From: ZC4RG29 sp035304385
GTDB taxonomy: Bacteria; Bacteroidota; Bacteroidia; Cytophagales; Cyclobacteriaceae
DNA length: 64,000 bases
Assembly: GCA_035304385.1 (NCBI GenBank)
Contig: DATGQD010000004.1
Span: 32,429-96,428, forward strand
Direction: 5' to 3'
Position 1 is the first letter of the stretch; each line of letters opens with the position of its first letter. A program made the position numbers and the translations under genes. Of the stretch, positions 54,149 through 62,694 are shown one piece after another. Under the pieces are notes generated by a model that saw only the letters and a program-made list of their open reading frames with translations, ran no database searches and had not been told where the DNA came from.

Positions 54149-55969
54149 TTGCTAACGCCACTGAACAAGAGGACGCAGGAAGGGGTGTGTTGGTACCCGG
54201 TGCGGCTAAAGCGGCATTACATCGGCACGGGGGAGCGCATCATTATTGAAGTGGAACGGACCACACAGATCGACCAACCCCATGTTTTTCAATCGGGTAA
54301 AGTAGTGAGCCTGTTCTCCAACGCTGAAGGAAAGCCGGAACGCGATCATACCGGCGGCGTGGTGAACTACGTCCGCGATAATACTATGGTGATCACCCTC
54401 AACGCCGACGATCTGCCCGACTGGCTGGAGGATGCTCATCTCGGTGTCGACGTCATGTTTGACGAGGGCACGTATCGGGAAATGGAGTACGCGTTGAAGA
54501 TGGTGATGCAGGCCGAAGATTCGCGGCTCGCTGAATTGCGCGACATTTTGCTCGGCCTGAAGCCGGCGCGTTTTTCCGAACGTGGGCTTGTGACGGCCCC
54601 TGCTCTCAACGAAAGTCAGCAACACGCGATGAACCGTGTCCTCGCCGCGCGCGATGTGGGTATTGTTCACGGTCCGCCCGGCACGGGCAAGACAACGACG
54701 CTCGTCAAGGCGATCACGGTAGCGCTTCAGACGGAACGGCAGGTGCTGGTGTGTGCTCCCAGCAATGCCGCAATCGACCTCCTCGCAGAAAAGCTGGGCG
54801 ACGAAGGGTTGCGTGTATTGCGGATCGGCCACCCGGCCCGTGTCAGTGAGCAGTCGCTGAGCAAAACGCTGGATGCGCGGATCACGGCGCACCCGAACTA
54901 TCGCGAACTCAAGCAACTCCGTCGCAGGATGGAAGAGCTGCGGGTCGCTGCCTTCAAGTTCAAGCGCAACTACGGCTATGCCGAAAAAAACCGGCGGAGG
55001 ACGCTGCTCCGCGAATCCAAAGCGTTGAAGGCCGATGCTGACGTATTGGAATTTTATATCATCAACGACCTGCTGCAAAACAGCGACATCATCACCTGTA
55101 CGCTGGTGGGCGCATCACATTCGTTGCTGAGGTCAAGGACCTTCAGGACCGTGTTTATCGACGAGGCCGCACAGGCGTTGGAACCCGCGTGCTGGATTCC
55201 GATTATGCGCGCCGGTCGAGTCATCTTCGCCGGCGATCATCATCAGCTGCCGCCCACGATCAAGTCGCGTGAAGCAGCCAACGCGGGCCTCGCCACCACC
55301 CTTTTCGAGCGATGCATCGAACACCAGCCCGCGACCGCCTCTATGCTCGAGATACAGTATCGGATGCATGAGGACATTATGGCGTTTTCGTCGGCCTACT
55401 TTTATGACGGCAAGCTCATAGCACATGAGTCGGTACGTCACGCGACGCTCGGACCGGGCATACCTCCGGTGGAGTTCATCGACACCGCTGGAAGTGGCTA
55501 CACAGAAGAGCAGGATCCGGAAACGTTAAGCCGCTACAATGTAGAAGAGGCAGCCTTGGTGGTGCGGTATGTCGACCAACTGGTACAGGCCACTAACCTT
55601 GTCGAGAATCCGCGAACGATAGGCATCATCACACCCTACCGCGCGCAGGTCGAACGCCTCACCGCGGGGATCGAAAGCATGGAGTGGTACGAGCCGTTGA
55701 AGGGTGGCATCACCATTGATACGGTTGACGCGTTCCAGGGGCAGGAACGTGATATTATCGTGTTAAGCTTTGTGCGTTCCAACGACCGCGCTGAAGTCGG
55801 CTTCCTCGCCGACATCCGCAGAACCAACGTGGCCATGACCCGCGCCAGGAAAAAACTCATCATGATCGGCGACAGCGCGACACTCGGCGCGCATGAGTTT
55901 TATGAGGAGCTGTTGGAGTTTGTACAAGCAAAAGGCTTCTATAGAACTGTGTGGGAAATTTCGTTTTAG
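54149..55969 (+). CDS. Superfamily I DNA/RNA helicase (IGHMBP2/Upf1-like), 5' end unresolved
   Basis: A 606-residue frame from TTG 54149 that is very probably truncated at its N-terminus. Helicase motifs are intact: motif Q/I ESQQHAMNRVL then HGPPGTGKTTTLVKA, motif II FIDEAAQALEPACW, motif III GDHHQLPPT, motif IV-like GIITPYRAQVERL, motif V DTVDAFQGQERDIIVLSFVR and motif VI NVAMTRARKKL. The family unwinds RNA or DNA. The expected N-terminus (HFSHTLDLIRRERQ) is in frame upstream, but the start codon position now reads GTT, within a repeat. Confidence 0.9.
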   Translation: MLTPLNKRTQEGVCWYPVRLKRHYIGTGERIIIEVERTTQIDQPHVFQSGKVVSLFSNAEGKPERDHTGGVVNYVRDNTMVITLNADDLPDWLEDAHLGVDVMFDEGTYREMEYALKMVMQAEDSRLAELRDILLGLKPARFSERGLVTAPALNESQQHAMNRVLAARDVGIVHGPPGTGKTTTLVKAITVALQTERQVLVCAPSNAAIDLLAEKLGDEGLRVLRIGHPARVSEQSLSKTLDARITAHPNYRELKQLRRRMEELRVAAFKFKRNYGYAEKNRRRTLLRESKALKADADVLEFYIINDLLQNSDIITCTLVGASHSLLRSRTFRTVFIDEAAQALEPACWIPIMRAGRVIFAGDHHQLPPTIKSREAANAGLATTLFERCIEHQPATASMLEIQYRMHEDIMAFSSAYFYDGKLIAHESVRHATLGPGIPPVEFIDTAGSGYTEEQDPETLSRYNVEEAALVVRYVDQLVQATNLVENPRTIGIITPYRAQVERLTAGIESMEWYEPLKGGITIDTVDAFQGQERDIIVLSFVRSNDRAEVGFLADIRRTNVAMTRARKKLIMIGDSATLGAHEFYEELLEFVQAKGFYRTVWEISF

Positions 55970-56054
55970 TCGTTTGACGACGTGAGGCACAGCCGGCTGC
56001 GCCGAAGCAATACATAAATTAGCACCTGTCATTCTGAGCGGTGGACGCATGGCG

Positions 56055-56093
56055 GATCGTGCGAGCGAAGGACCCCATCAAGTTCGCACGATC
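56055..56093. repeat. Palindromic dispersed repeat upstream of the kinase gene
   Basis: GATCGTGCGA and TCGCACGATC form a perfect 10-base-pair stem around a 19-base loop (GCGAAGGACC-type). With TCATTCTGAGCG just upstream it resembles the common 'TCATTCTGAGCG...GCGAAGGAC' intergenic palindromes of many bacteria. Confidence 0.7.
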
Positions 56094-56118
56094 TGTCAAA
56101 AACCCTATCTTCGGCACC

Positions 56119-57129
56119 ATGAACCTGACGCCCGTCTTAGAAGCTTTCCAACTACGCGCGCCCCGCATTACGCCTCTATCAGGAGGACTTATCAACTCCA
56201 CCTGGCACATCACCACCCCTAGCGGAGCCTACATACTCCAGCGTATCAACCACGCGATCTTCAAATGGCCAGAGAAAATCGATGAGAACATCAGCCGCAT
56301 CGCGGAATACCTCAAAAAACACCACCCCGACTACTACTTCATCTCCCCCATTGCCGCGAAAGACGGACACACACTAATACACACACCCGATGGATACTTC
56401 CGGCTGTTGCCGTTCGTGGATAAGTCTGTAACATTACACACCGTCACCCACCCCGACCAGGCGTATGAAGCGGCGGAGCAGTTCGGAAAATTTACCAGGC
56501 TCTTGTCGGGCTTCGATGCCAGCACATTACAGATCACCATTCCCGACTTCCATAATCTTACCCTTCGATACAAGCAGTTTGAAACAGCCCTTGAAAATGG
56601 AAATGCGCAACGTATTGAAGAGACGCATGCGACAATAGAAACGCTCAAACAACATCGGTGGGTGGTGGATGACTTTGAAGCCATCCGGAAAAATCCGGAA
56701 TTCCGGATCCGCGTCACCCATCACGACACGAAGATCAGCAACGTTCTTTTCGATAAGAACGGGAAGGGCATTTGCGTCATCGACCTCGACACGGTGATGC
56801 CGGGCTATTTTATAAGCGACTTCGGCGATATGATCCGCACGTATGTGTCGCCCGTCAACGAAGAGGAGCGAGACCTTGCCAAGATACAGGTGCGTGAAGA
56901 CGTACTGGACGCTATCACCAGGGGCTACCTCGAATTCATGGGCGACGAACTCACAAACACAGAGATAAAACACATCCGATACTCCGGCATGTTCATGGTC
57001 TATATGCAGGCACTCCGGTTCCTCACGGATTATCTTAATGATGATGTGTACTATGGGTCGCGTTATGAGGGGCATAACAACGTGCGCGCGATGAATCAGG
57101 TTCGGCTTTTGGAGGCGCTGAGCGGTTGA
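56119..57129 (+). CDS. Phosphotransferase family protein, N-acetylhexosamine kinase-like
   Basis: A 336-residue APH-fold kinase starting at ATG 56119; the longer frame begins inside the palindromic repeat. The catalytic loop is THHDTKISNVLFD and the metal-binding Asp is in CVIDLDTV. The overall pattern (PLSGGLINSTWHI, RFLTDYLNDDVYYG) resembles NahK-type N-acetylhexosamine 1-kinases. The gene lies 67 bases upstream of a GH109 gene, whose product could supply GalNAc. The assignment as NahK is an inference from similarity and context. Confidence 0.82.
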   Translation: MNLTPVLEAFQLRAPRITPLSGGLINSTWHITTPSGAYILQRINHAIFKWPEKIDENISRIAEYLKKHHPDYYFISPIAAKDGHTLIHTPDGYFRLLPFVDKSVTLHTVTHPDQAYEAAEQFGKFTRLLSGFDASTLQITIPDFHNLTLRYKQFETALENGNAQRIEETHATIETLKQHRWVVDDFEAIRKNPEFRIRVTHHDTKISNVLFDKNGKGICVIDLDTVMPGYFISDFGDMIRTYVSPVNEEERDLAKIQVREDVLDAITRGYLEFMGDELTNTEIKHIRYSGMFMVYMQALRFLTDYLNDDVYYGSRYEGHNNVRAMNQVRLLEALSG

Positions 57130-57196
57130 ACCACGTGGTTCACATAGCACATCGCCGGGTTTTTTCCTACCTTGTACAACGTAAAAAATCACCGTC

Positions 57197-58618
57197 ATGA
57201 AATCCCGCAGAAAATTCATCCAGAGCCTTGCATTGGGGACGGGCGCCGTTGCCACCGGGTTGCCTTCATTCGCGTTCACCGGAGAGACACCGGAGCGTCT
57301 TGCCAACGGGGTAGCACGTGGAGAGGGCAGGCAGCTGTTTAACATGAGCGGATACGCAGCGCCGAAGCTCGAAGTAGTCCGCATCGGCGTTATCGGGTTG
57401 GGTAACCGGGGTTCGGGTGCTATTGCGCGACTATGCCGGATCGAGGGCGTGGAGATCACCGTATTGTGTGACAAATATCCCGATCGTATTGCCCGTGCGC
57501 AGGAGCGTCTCGCGAAGTCGGGCAGGCCCAAAGCAAAAGAGTACAGCGGCGACGAAGGATGGAAGGCAGTATGTGAGAGCAAGGATGTCGACCTCGTCTA
57601 CACGCCGACACCGTGGGATCTTCATACACCCATTGCGGTAGCCGCCATGAAAAGTGGAAAGCACGTTGCCGTGGAAGTACCGGCGGCGGTGAACATCGAC
57701 CAGTGCTGGGAGTTGGTGGAAACCTCGGAGGCGACAAAAAAGCATTGCATGATGCTTGAAAACACGTGTTACGATTTCTTCGAGTTGCTGACGCTGAACA
57801 TGGTGCGCAACGGACTCCTGGGCGAGGTCGTCCACGCCGAAGGCGCCTATCTGCATGATCTTAGCCGCGACCACCTCTTCGGCAAAGAAGCCTACGCCGA
57901 CATGTGGCGATTGAAGGAGAACATCGGCAGGAACGGAAATCTTTACCCGACGCATGGATTGGGTCCTATAGCGCAGTGCATGAACATCAACCGGGGAGAC
58001 AGGATGGAAAAACTGGTATCGATGAGTTCGGCCGACTTCACCCTCAATGCACTTGCCAAAGAATTGGCGACGAAGGATGCGTTTTTCAAAGCGTATGTCG
58101 ACAAGCCGTATCGCGGAAACATCAACACTTCAATCATTCGCACGGCACAGGGGCGGACCATTATGAACCAGCATGACGTATCGACATTACGCCCATACTC
58201 CCGTATCCACCTGGTGAGCGGCACGAAGGGCATTGTTCAAAAGTATCCGGAACCGGAGCGCGTGGCATTTGGTCATGAATGGATTAGCGACGCCGAACTG
58301 AAAGAGCTGTATGCTAAATACACACCGCCCATCGTAAAACACATTGGCGAGATGGCTAAACAAGTAGGTGGACATGGTGGAATGGACTTCATCATGGACT
58401 GGCGTCTTATCGACTGCCTGCGCAACGGCCTGCCCCTCGACCAGGATGTCTACGACGCCGCGGCCTGGACCGCCGCCGGTGTCCTCAGTGAAACCAGTGT
58501 GGCGAAAGGATTCCAGGTCGTCGACTTCCCCGATTTTACAAGGGGTGCATGGAAGACCAATAAACCGGTGAATTTGACGCTGGAAGGTGGGGCTACGACG
58601 ACGGTAAGGAGGCAATAA
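57197..58618 (+). CDS. GH109 family hydrolase (Gfo/Idh/MocA fold) with Tat signal
   Basis: A 473-residue protein with a twin-arginine leader (MKSRRKFIQSLALGTGAVA). The Rossmann NAD-binding segment is GVIGLGNRGSGAIARL and EVPAAVNIDQCWELVETSE follows. NTCYDFFELL, EGAYLHDLSRDH and YPTHGLGPIAQCMNI match GH109 alpha-N-acetylgalactosaminidases, which use a tightly bound NAD+ for an oxidative elimination mechanism. Tat export fits cofactor-loaded folding in the cytoplasm. Substrate is inferred from family. An octamer repeat follows the stop. Confidence 0.92.
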   Translation: MKSRRKFIQSLALGTGAVATGLPSFAFTGETPERLANGVARGEGRQLFNMSGYAAPKLEVVRIGVIGLGNRGSGAIARLCRIEGVEITVLCDKYPDRIARAQERLAKSGRPKAKEYSGDEGWKAVCESKDVDLVYTPTPWDLHTPIAVAAMKSGKHVAVEVPAAVNIDQCWELVETSEATKKHCMMLENTCYDFFELLTLNMVRNGLLGEVVHAEGAYLHDLSRDHLFGKEAYADMWRLKENIGRNGNLYPTHGLGPIAQCMNINRGDRMEKLVSMSSADFTLNALAKELATKDAFFKAYVDKPYRGNINTSIIRTAQGRTIMNQHDVSTLRPYSRIHLVSGTKGIVQKYPEPERVAFGHEWISDAELKELYAKYTPPIVKHIGEMAKQVGGHGGMDFIMDWRLIDCLRNGLPLDQDVYDAAAWTAAGVLSETSVAKGFQVVDFPDFTRGAWKTNKPVNLTLEGGATTTVRRQ

Positions 58619-58640
58619 GATGCGGCAGGAAGGACGGTGA

Positions 58641-58694
58641 GGGAATGAGGGAATGAGTGATTGAGTGAATGAGTGAATGGGGAATGGGGAATGG
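58641..58694. repeat. Tandem octamer repeat GAGTGAAT, second array
   Basis: Drifting copies of GGGAATGA, GAGTGAAT and GGGGAATG lie after the GH109 stop codon and reach to within ten bases of the convergent hypothetical gene. The unit is the same as at 9396-9456. Confidence 0.88.
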
Positions 58695-58704
58695 AAGAAT
58701 TGCT

Positions 58705-59466
58705 TCACAAGTCTCCTTCGTTAAAAGCCATTGGCGGCTTAATTCTCAGATTATTTTCCTCATACTTTCCAAAGTACCGGGCCAACCGCACGCCGAACTT
58801 TTTGTCTTTCGTTAACTCGTTCGGTACCATTTCCTTGTTTTCCAATTTTTCGTACGGCTGATCTACGGCAGCAAGGACCACACGCCCGCCGATCGGTTCG
58901 AAGGTCGTTGACACACCCGAGAATATTCCCTGCAATACTTTCGGGCGTTGACGCTTTCCTATCTTATAGACATGATGGATCTGCTTTCCAGATTCCGAGC
59001 GCATCAAAACAAATACACAGCCATCCGATGAAGTCGCCTTCCCTTTATATGCCCAGGTCGGTCCACGCAATTCAAACACATATTCACCGGCATTCCTACT
59101 AATCCGCACCGGCGATCGGAACACGACCAGGTCTTCCGAATTTCTCCGCACATAACAATAGTAATTTCCCAACAGACCGGATAACACCGGATCATCGCCA
59201 CCCTTACCTTCTAAGAAATCGCGAATGTTGTTATATCCAAGATACTCGGCTATGACATTCAGTCGATTCTCCTGTAACCTGATCTTCGATGTTTTGCTTT
59301 TTGCATCGCGGACCCTCAAGTGAAGGTTTTCGTACAAGTATTTTTTCGTCATACCGTTTCCGATAGCCTCCGCGATGTACTCAAAGGTCGCGTACTCAAG
59401 CTTGTGTCCGCTTTTGTGTGACACATCGCGCAATAGTCTATCGACTTGCTGTACAGTGAGCTCCAT
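58705..59466 (-). CDS. Hypothetical protein with HTH-like N-terminal domain
   Basis: A 253-residue cytoplasmic protein. The N-terminal 90 residues (FEYIAEAIGNGMTKKYLYEN, then RLNVIAEYLGYNNIRDFLEG) resemble a compact helical domain that occurs at the N-termini of many Bacteroidota proteins and may bind DNA. The C-terminal part is mostly beta (VRISRNAGEYVFELRGPTWA, GCVFVLMRSESGKQ) and unrecognised; it may be a ligand or sensor domain. The promoter region carries five GGAA/A-tract motifs in helical phase. Function unknown. Confidence 0.75.
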   Translation of the reverse strand: MELTVQQVDRLLRDVSHKSGHKLEYATFEYIAEAIGNGMTKKYLYENLHLRVRDAKSKTSKIRLQENRLNVIAEYLGYNNIRDFLEGKGGDDPVLSGLLGNYYCYVRRNSEDLVVFRSPVRISRNAGEYVFELRGPTWAYKGKATSSDGCVFVLMRSESGKQIHHVYKIGKRQRPKVLQGIFSGVSTTFEPIGGRVVLAAVDQPYEKLENKEMVPNELTKDKKFGVRLARYFGKYEENNLRIKPPMAFNEGDL

Positions 59467-59782
59467 CGGTTTGGGAAAAATTCAGGAAAAACAAGGAACA
59501 AAATAGGAAAAAACAGGAACAGTTCGGGTGGAAGAACGCCACGCCTCTTTACCAACTTCACATTGTTCAAGAACACCAGACCGGTCTGACGTCCAGCCGG
59601 CCCTGTTGTGTAACCCGCTGTCATGAGGGGCGGGCAACGCAGCAGGTCGGTGTGGATACCCACCTCATGGCCCAGTAAGCCCATGCCGGCGCGTCGTCTA
59701 TGCGAGCCGTGCTTGTCGCGACAGCGCGAAAGCATCAGGCCCCGCCTGGCAGGGCCATGTCTAACCTTAAATAATCTGAACA
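59467..59782. other. Intergenic region: phased A-tracts, then a G+C-rich leader
   Basis: The first 55 bases (59473-59520) hold A-tracts in helical phase. From about 59570 to 59760 the sequence is markedly G+C-rich, with short hairpins (GCCC-GGGC near 59741-59757). It leads to the small lipoprotein gene. No gene is supported here. A structured leader or small RNA is possible but not shown. Confidence 0.4.
59473..59520 (-). promoter_or_regulatory. Phased GGAA/A-tract array (probable curved DNA or operator)
   Basis: GGAA motifs begin at 59474, 59485, 59495, 59506 and 59516, spaced 11, 10, 11 and 10 bases. A-runs of 4-6 bases recur with the same phase. Two 17-base units (from 59484 and 59505) are 15/17 identical and 21 bases apart. 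The array lies just upstream of the hypothetical gene's ATG on the minus strand. Confidence 0.6.
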
Positions 59783-59917
59783 ATGCGTTCTTTCAAATAC
59801 CTGTTGGCCCTCGTGGCCCTGGGACTGGCGAGCTGTGCGGACGATGTTATCCAACCGCGTTCCGAAGACGAAAAAGAGCCCATTCCCATCGGAGCCCCTC
59901 CGCCTCCGAATCCTTAA
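59783..59917 (+). CDS. Small lipoprotein (44 aa)
   Basis: An ATG at 59783 gives a 44-residue product with a clear lipoprotein leader (MRSFKYLLALVALGLASC) and a short, acidic then proline-rich tail (IGAPPPPNP). The lipobox LASC is canonical and a terminator follows, so I consider it a real gene. The mature peptide would be only 27 residues. Function unknown. Confidence 0.7.
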   Translation: MRSFKYLLALVALGLASCADDVIQPRSEDEKEPIPIGAPPPPNP

Positions 59918-59947
59918 TCGAGAGCGGAGTTGCACCTGCACAATCAT

Positions 59948-59988
59948 AAGAGCTGTCCCCTCACCGGGCGGCTCTTTTGCTTTTTTTG
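59948..59988 (+). terminator. Rho-independent terminator after the small lipoprotein gene
   Basis: AAGAGCTG pairs with CGGCTCTT (8 pairs, one G-U) and is followed by TTGC and then seven T residues. It lies 30 bases after the stop codon. Confidence 0.75.
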
Positions 59989-60017
59989 CGTAACTTGTTA
60001 CGCCCCTTACCCAAAAG

Positions 60018-61898
60018 ATGCTTCTCTCATACCTTTGTGTGTGCGTCGTGACCTTCGCGTCATCTAACGACAGCCTGCTCGTGCTGTTGAACCAGGCCCG
60101 GGATGCCGGCGACCGCGCGCTTCAAACACAATACCACAACACACTCGGTTTCGATTGGTACAGGCAACGTAATTACGACAGCGCACTGCACCATTTTCAC
60201 CATGCCCTTCATCTCTGCCGGGCGCTCCGAAATGATACTTTGGTAGCGCAATACAGCAATAATATCGGTATGGTGCACTACCAGTCCGGCACCCCTGACA
60301 GCGCCCTCCTGTACTACGACCGCGCCTTCATGATCTTTCGCCAGCATGGGCTCACAGAAAAAGCCGCCATCGCCGGACTCAACCTCTCCCTGATCTACTA
60401 CGACAAAGGCGCCTATGAAAAGGCGTTGGAACTTGGACTGGCAGCCATACCCTATCTCAAGCAAGCCAACTCCCTTCAAGCATTAGGGTCGTGCTATAAT
60501 ACGATCGCACTCATCTATGCGCGACTCAGCGATCGCCACCGGTCGCTGGAGTTTCATCGCAACGCACTTGAGGTTCGAAAGCAACTCGACTACCATCGGG
60601 GCGTGGCACAATCCTACAATAACATCGCCAACCTCTATAAGGAATCAAGAGCCTACGACAGCGCAATGGTGTATTATCAACACTCATTAGCGCTGAAGCG
60701 TAAGATTGACGATCGTTCCGGAATCGCCAGCACATACAATAACATGGGCGAAGTCATGCTCGCGATGAACCGCCTGGACGAGGCAGAACAATTCTTCCTT
60801 GAATCCCTGGAGATGAAAAGGCAGAGCGGCAACCGGGCGAGCGAAGTGTTCACACAAAACAATCTGGCACGATTGGCGCTACTTCGAAAGGATTTTATAA
60901 AGACAGCACAACATCTCGACCTCACAGAGCATCAGGCACAAGAGCTGGGATTGCTGGACGAACTACGCACTAACTACGAACTGCGCATTGCCCTTCTGAA
61001 AGAAATGGACCGGGCTGCTGACGCATTTCGCTATAGCGAGCAGCTTATGATCATTAAAGACAGTCTGTTGAATCGTGAAAAAGCGGAAGCGCTGGCCGGC
61101 ATTCAGATCGCATATGAAGTGAAGGAAAGAGATCAGCAGATCGACCTGCTGGAGAAAGAAAGCGCGCTTCACGAATCACAGATCGCCGAGCGCAATGCCT
61201 GGGTGTTTGGCCTGTCGCTCGCCTCCGTGCTCTCAACCATTATCATCGGGTTGGTGTATTGGCACTGGCGTCGCGAGCACCGCAACAAGGAAAACATCAA
61301 AACACTCTTGCGCGAATTGCATCACCGCGTTAAGAACAACCTTCAAATGCTTTCGAGTGTGTTGGGGTTGTACGCACACCAGCTGACGGACGAACAGGCC
61401 TTGCAGGCTGTCAAGAGCAGTGAGGGGCGTGTTAACGCGATGGCGCTCATCCACCGAAAGCTGTACGAACGCAGCGATGAAGCGCGATCGATTGACATAA
61501 GGGACTATATCACAGAGCTCATCACATACCTCGTACACGCCTATGGCTATCATGAGAAAGAGATGCAGCTCGACCTCCAACTGGAGCCCGTGCAGGTGGA
61601 TATCGACAAAGCCATTCCGGTGGGATTGATAATCAATGAACTTATCAGCAACGCGTTCAAGCACGCGTATGTCGATCACCCGTCGCCTGGTCTGGCTGTC
61701 GGATTGAAACAGGAAGGAAAGGGAGCGCTCAGTATCGACATCCGCGATAATGGGTACGGTCATCGTCCGGCCGCTGAAACGCGGGGCGATTCTTTTGGGT
61801 TGAAATTGGTAAACATGCTGATGAGCCAGTTGCGGGGCAAGTATGAAGTCCGCACGCAACAGGGTACCCAGTATATTTTGACAATACCCCTTTCATAA
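60018..61898 (+). CDS. TPR-containing sensor histidine kinase (HisKA_2)
   Basis: A 626-residue kinase. A signal peptide-like N-terminus leads to about seven tetratricopeptide repeats (residues 20-330), then a coiled coil, one membrane helix (about 394-415) and a HisKA_2 dimerisation domain with the phospho-accepting His in ELHHRVKNNLQML (His436 predicted). The ATPase domain has NELISNAFKHAY and DNGYG. TPR modules are thus periplasmic and presumably sense a partner protein. The stop codon overlaps the start of the response regulator (TAATG). Confidence 0.94.
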   Translation: MLLSYLCVCVVTFASSNDSLLVLLNQARDAGDRALQTQYHNTLGFDWYRQRNYDSALHHFHHALHLCRALRNDTLVAQYSNNIGMVHYQSGTPDSALLYYDRAFMIFRQHGLTEKAAIAGLNLSLIYYDKGAYEKALELGLAAIPYLKQANSLQALGSCYNTIALIYARLSDRHRSLEFHRNALEVRKQLDYHRGVAQSYNNIANLYKESRAYDSAMVYYQHSLALKRKIDDRSGIASTYNNMGEVMLAMNRLDEAEQFFLESLEMKRQSGNRASEVFTQNNLARLALLRKDFIKTAQHLDLTEHQAQELGLLDELRTNYELRIALLKEMDRAADAFRYSEQLMIIKDSLLNREKAEALAGIQIAYEVKERDQQIDLLEKESALHESQIAERNAWVFGLSLASVLSTIIIGLVYWHWRREHRNKENIKTLLRELHHRVKNNLQMLSSVLGLYAHQLTDEQALQAVKSSEGRVNAMALIHRKLYERSDEARSIDIRDYITELITYLVHAYGYHEKEMQLDLQLEPVQVDIDKAIPVGLIINELISNAFKHAYVDHPSPGLAVGLKQEGKGALSIDIRDNGYGHRPAAETRGDSFGLKLVNMLMSQLRGKYEVRTQQGTQYILTIPLS

Positions 61899-62623
61899 TG
61901 GAGCGCATCAAAGTATTGATCGTAGAAGACAACGTGCTTGTTGCGGAGAGCATCGCTGCAACGTTAGGAAAGCATGGAATGGAAGTTACCGGTAAATGCC
62001 GTTCGGGAGAAGAGGCGCTGCAAGCGTTCGAAGAGCACAGGCCCGACCTCGTGTTGATGGACATCGAACTGGACGGACCGCTTGATGGCATTGCTGTTGC
62101 CGCCCAGATGATGAAGCGTGCGGCTGTACCGGTCATTTACCTCAGCGACTACACCGACAGCCGGACGGTAAGCCGGGCGAAGAAAACCTTTCCGGCGAAC
62201 TATCTGTCAAAACCTTTCCAGGAGCCCCATCTGATCCGTGCGATCGACATTGCCTTCACGAATCACAATGCGCGCAGGGGCACGCAGGTGGGGACGCTGT
62301 TACCCGACTACATCTTTGTCCGCACGGACAGCCAGAAATACGAAAAGATCGCATATGCCGACATCGTTTATCTCAAAGCGGAACGCGCATATTGCAGGCT
62401 AGTGCTGGAGGAAAACAGGACCCTCACCCTATCGAGCAGCATGAATAACATCCACGAACAACTGAACCATCGGGATTTTATGCGCGTGCATCGTTCCTAC
62501 GTCATCAACACGAAAAAGATCACCTCCATCGAGGGCCGTGTGGTGCACTTGGGAGCGCATACCGTGCAGATAAACGAAGATTCCTACCGGTTGCTGACAC
62601 GTCGGCTGAAGCTGCTCCGGTAG
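61898..62623 (+). CDS. LytTR-family response regulator
   Basis: A 241-residue regulator. The receiver domain has the acidic pair EDN (10-12) and phospho-acceptor Asp55 in LVLMDIELDG, with the conserved Lys in YLSKPF. The C-terminal LytTR DNA-binding domain has YLKAERAYCRLVL and FMRVHRSYVIN. It is co-translated with the kinase and precedes the TIR gene by 71 bases on the same strand. It probably controls that gene or genes elsewhere. Confidence 0.95.
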   Translation: MERIKVLIVEDNVLVAESIAATLGKHGMEVTGKCRSGEEALQAFEEHRPDLVLMDIELDGPLDGIAVAAQMMKRAAVPVIYLSDYTDSRTVSRAKKTFPANYLSKPFQEPHLIRAIDIAFTNHNARRGTQVGTLLPDYIFVRTDSQKYEKIAYADIVYLKAERAYCRLVLEENRTLTLSSSMNNIHEQLNHRDFMRVHRSYVINTKKITSIEGRVVHLGAHTVQINEDSYRLLTRRLKLLR

Positions 62624-62694
62624 CTTTGGGAAACCGAAACAGGCCGGAGGGAAATCAAATTGGCAAACGTTGGCGCGGATGACGAAATACGTGT

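Noticed and set aside
56527..57582. 351-codon frame antisense to the kinase and GH109 genes
   Set aside because: It crosses two supported genes and their intergenic space, with no domain.
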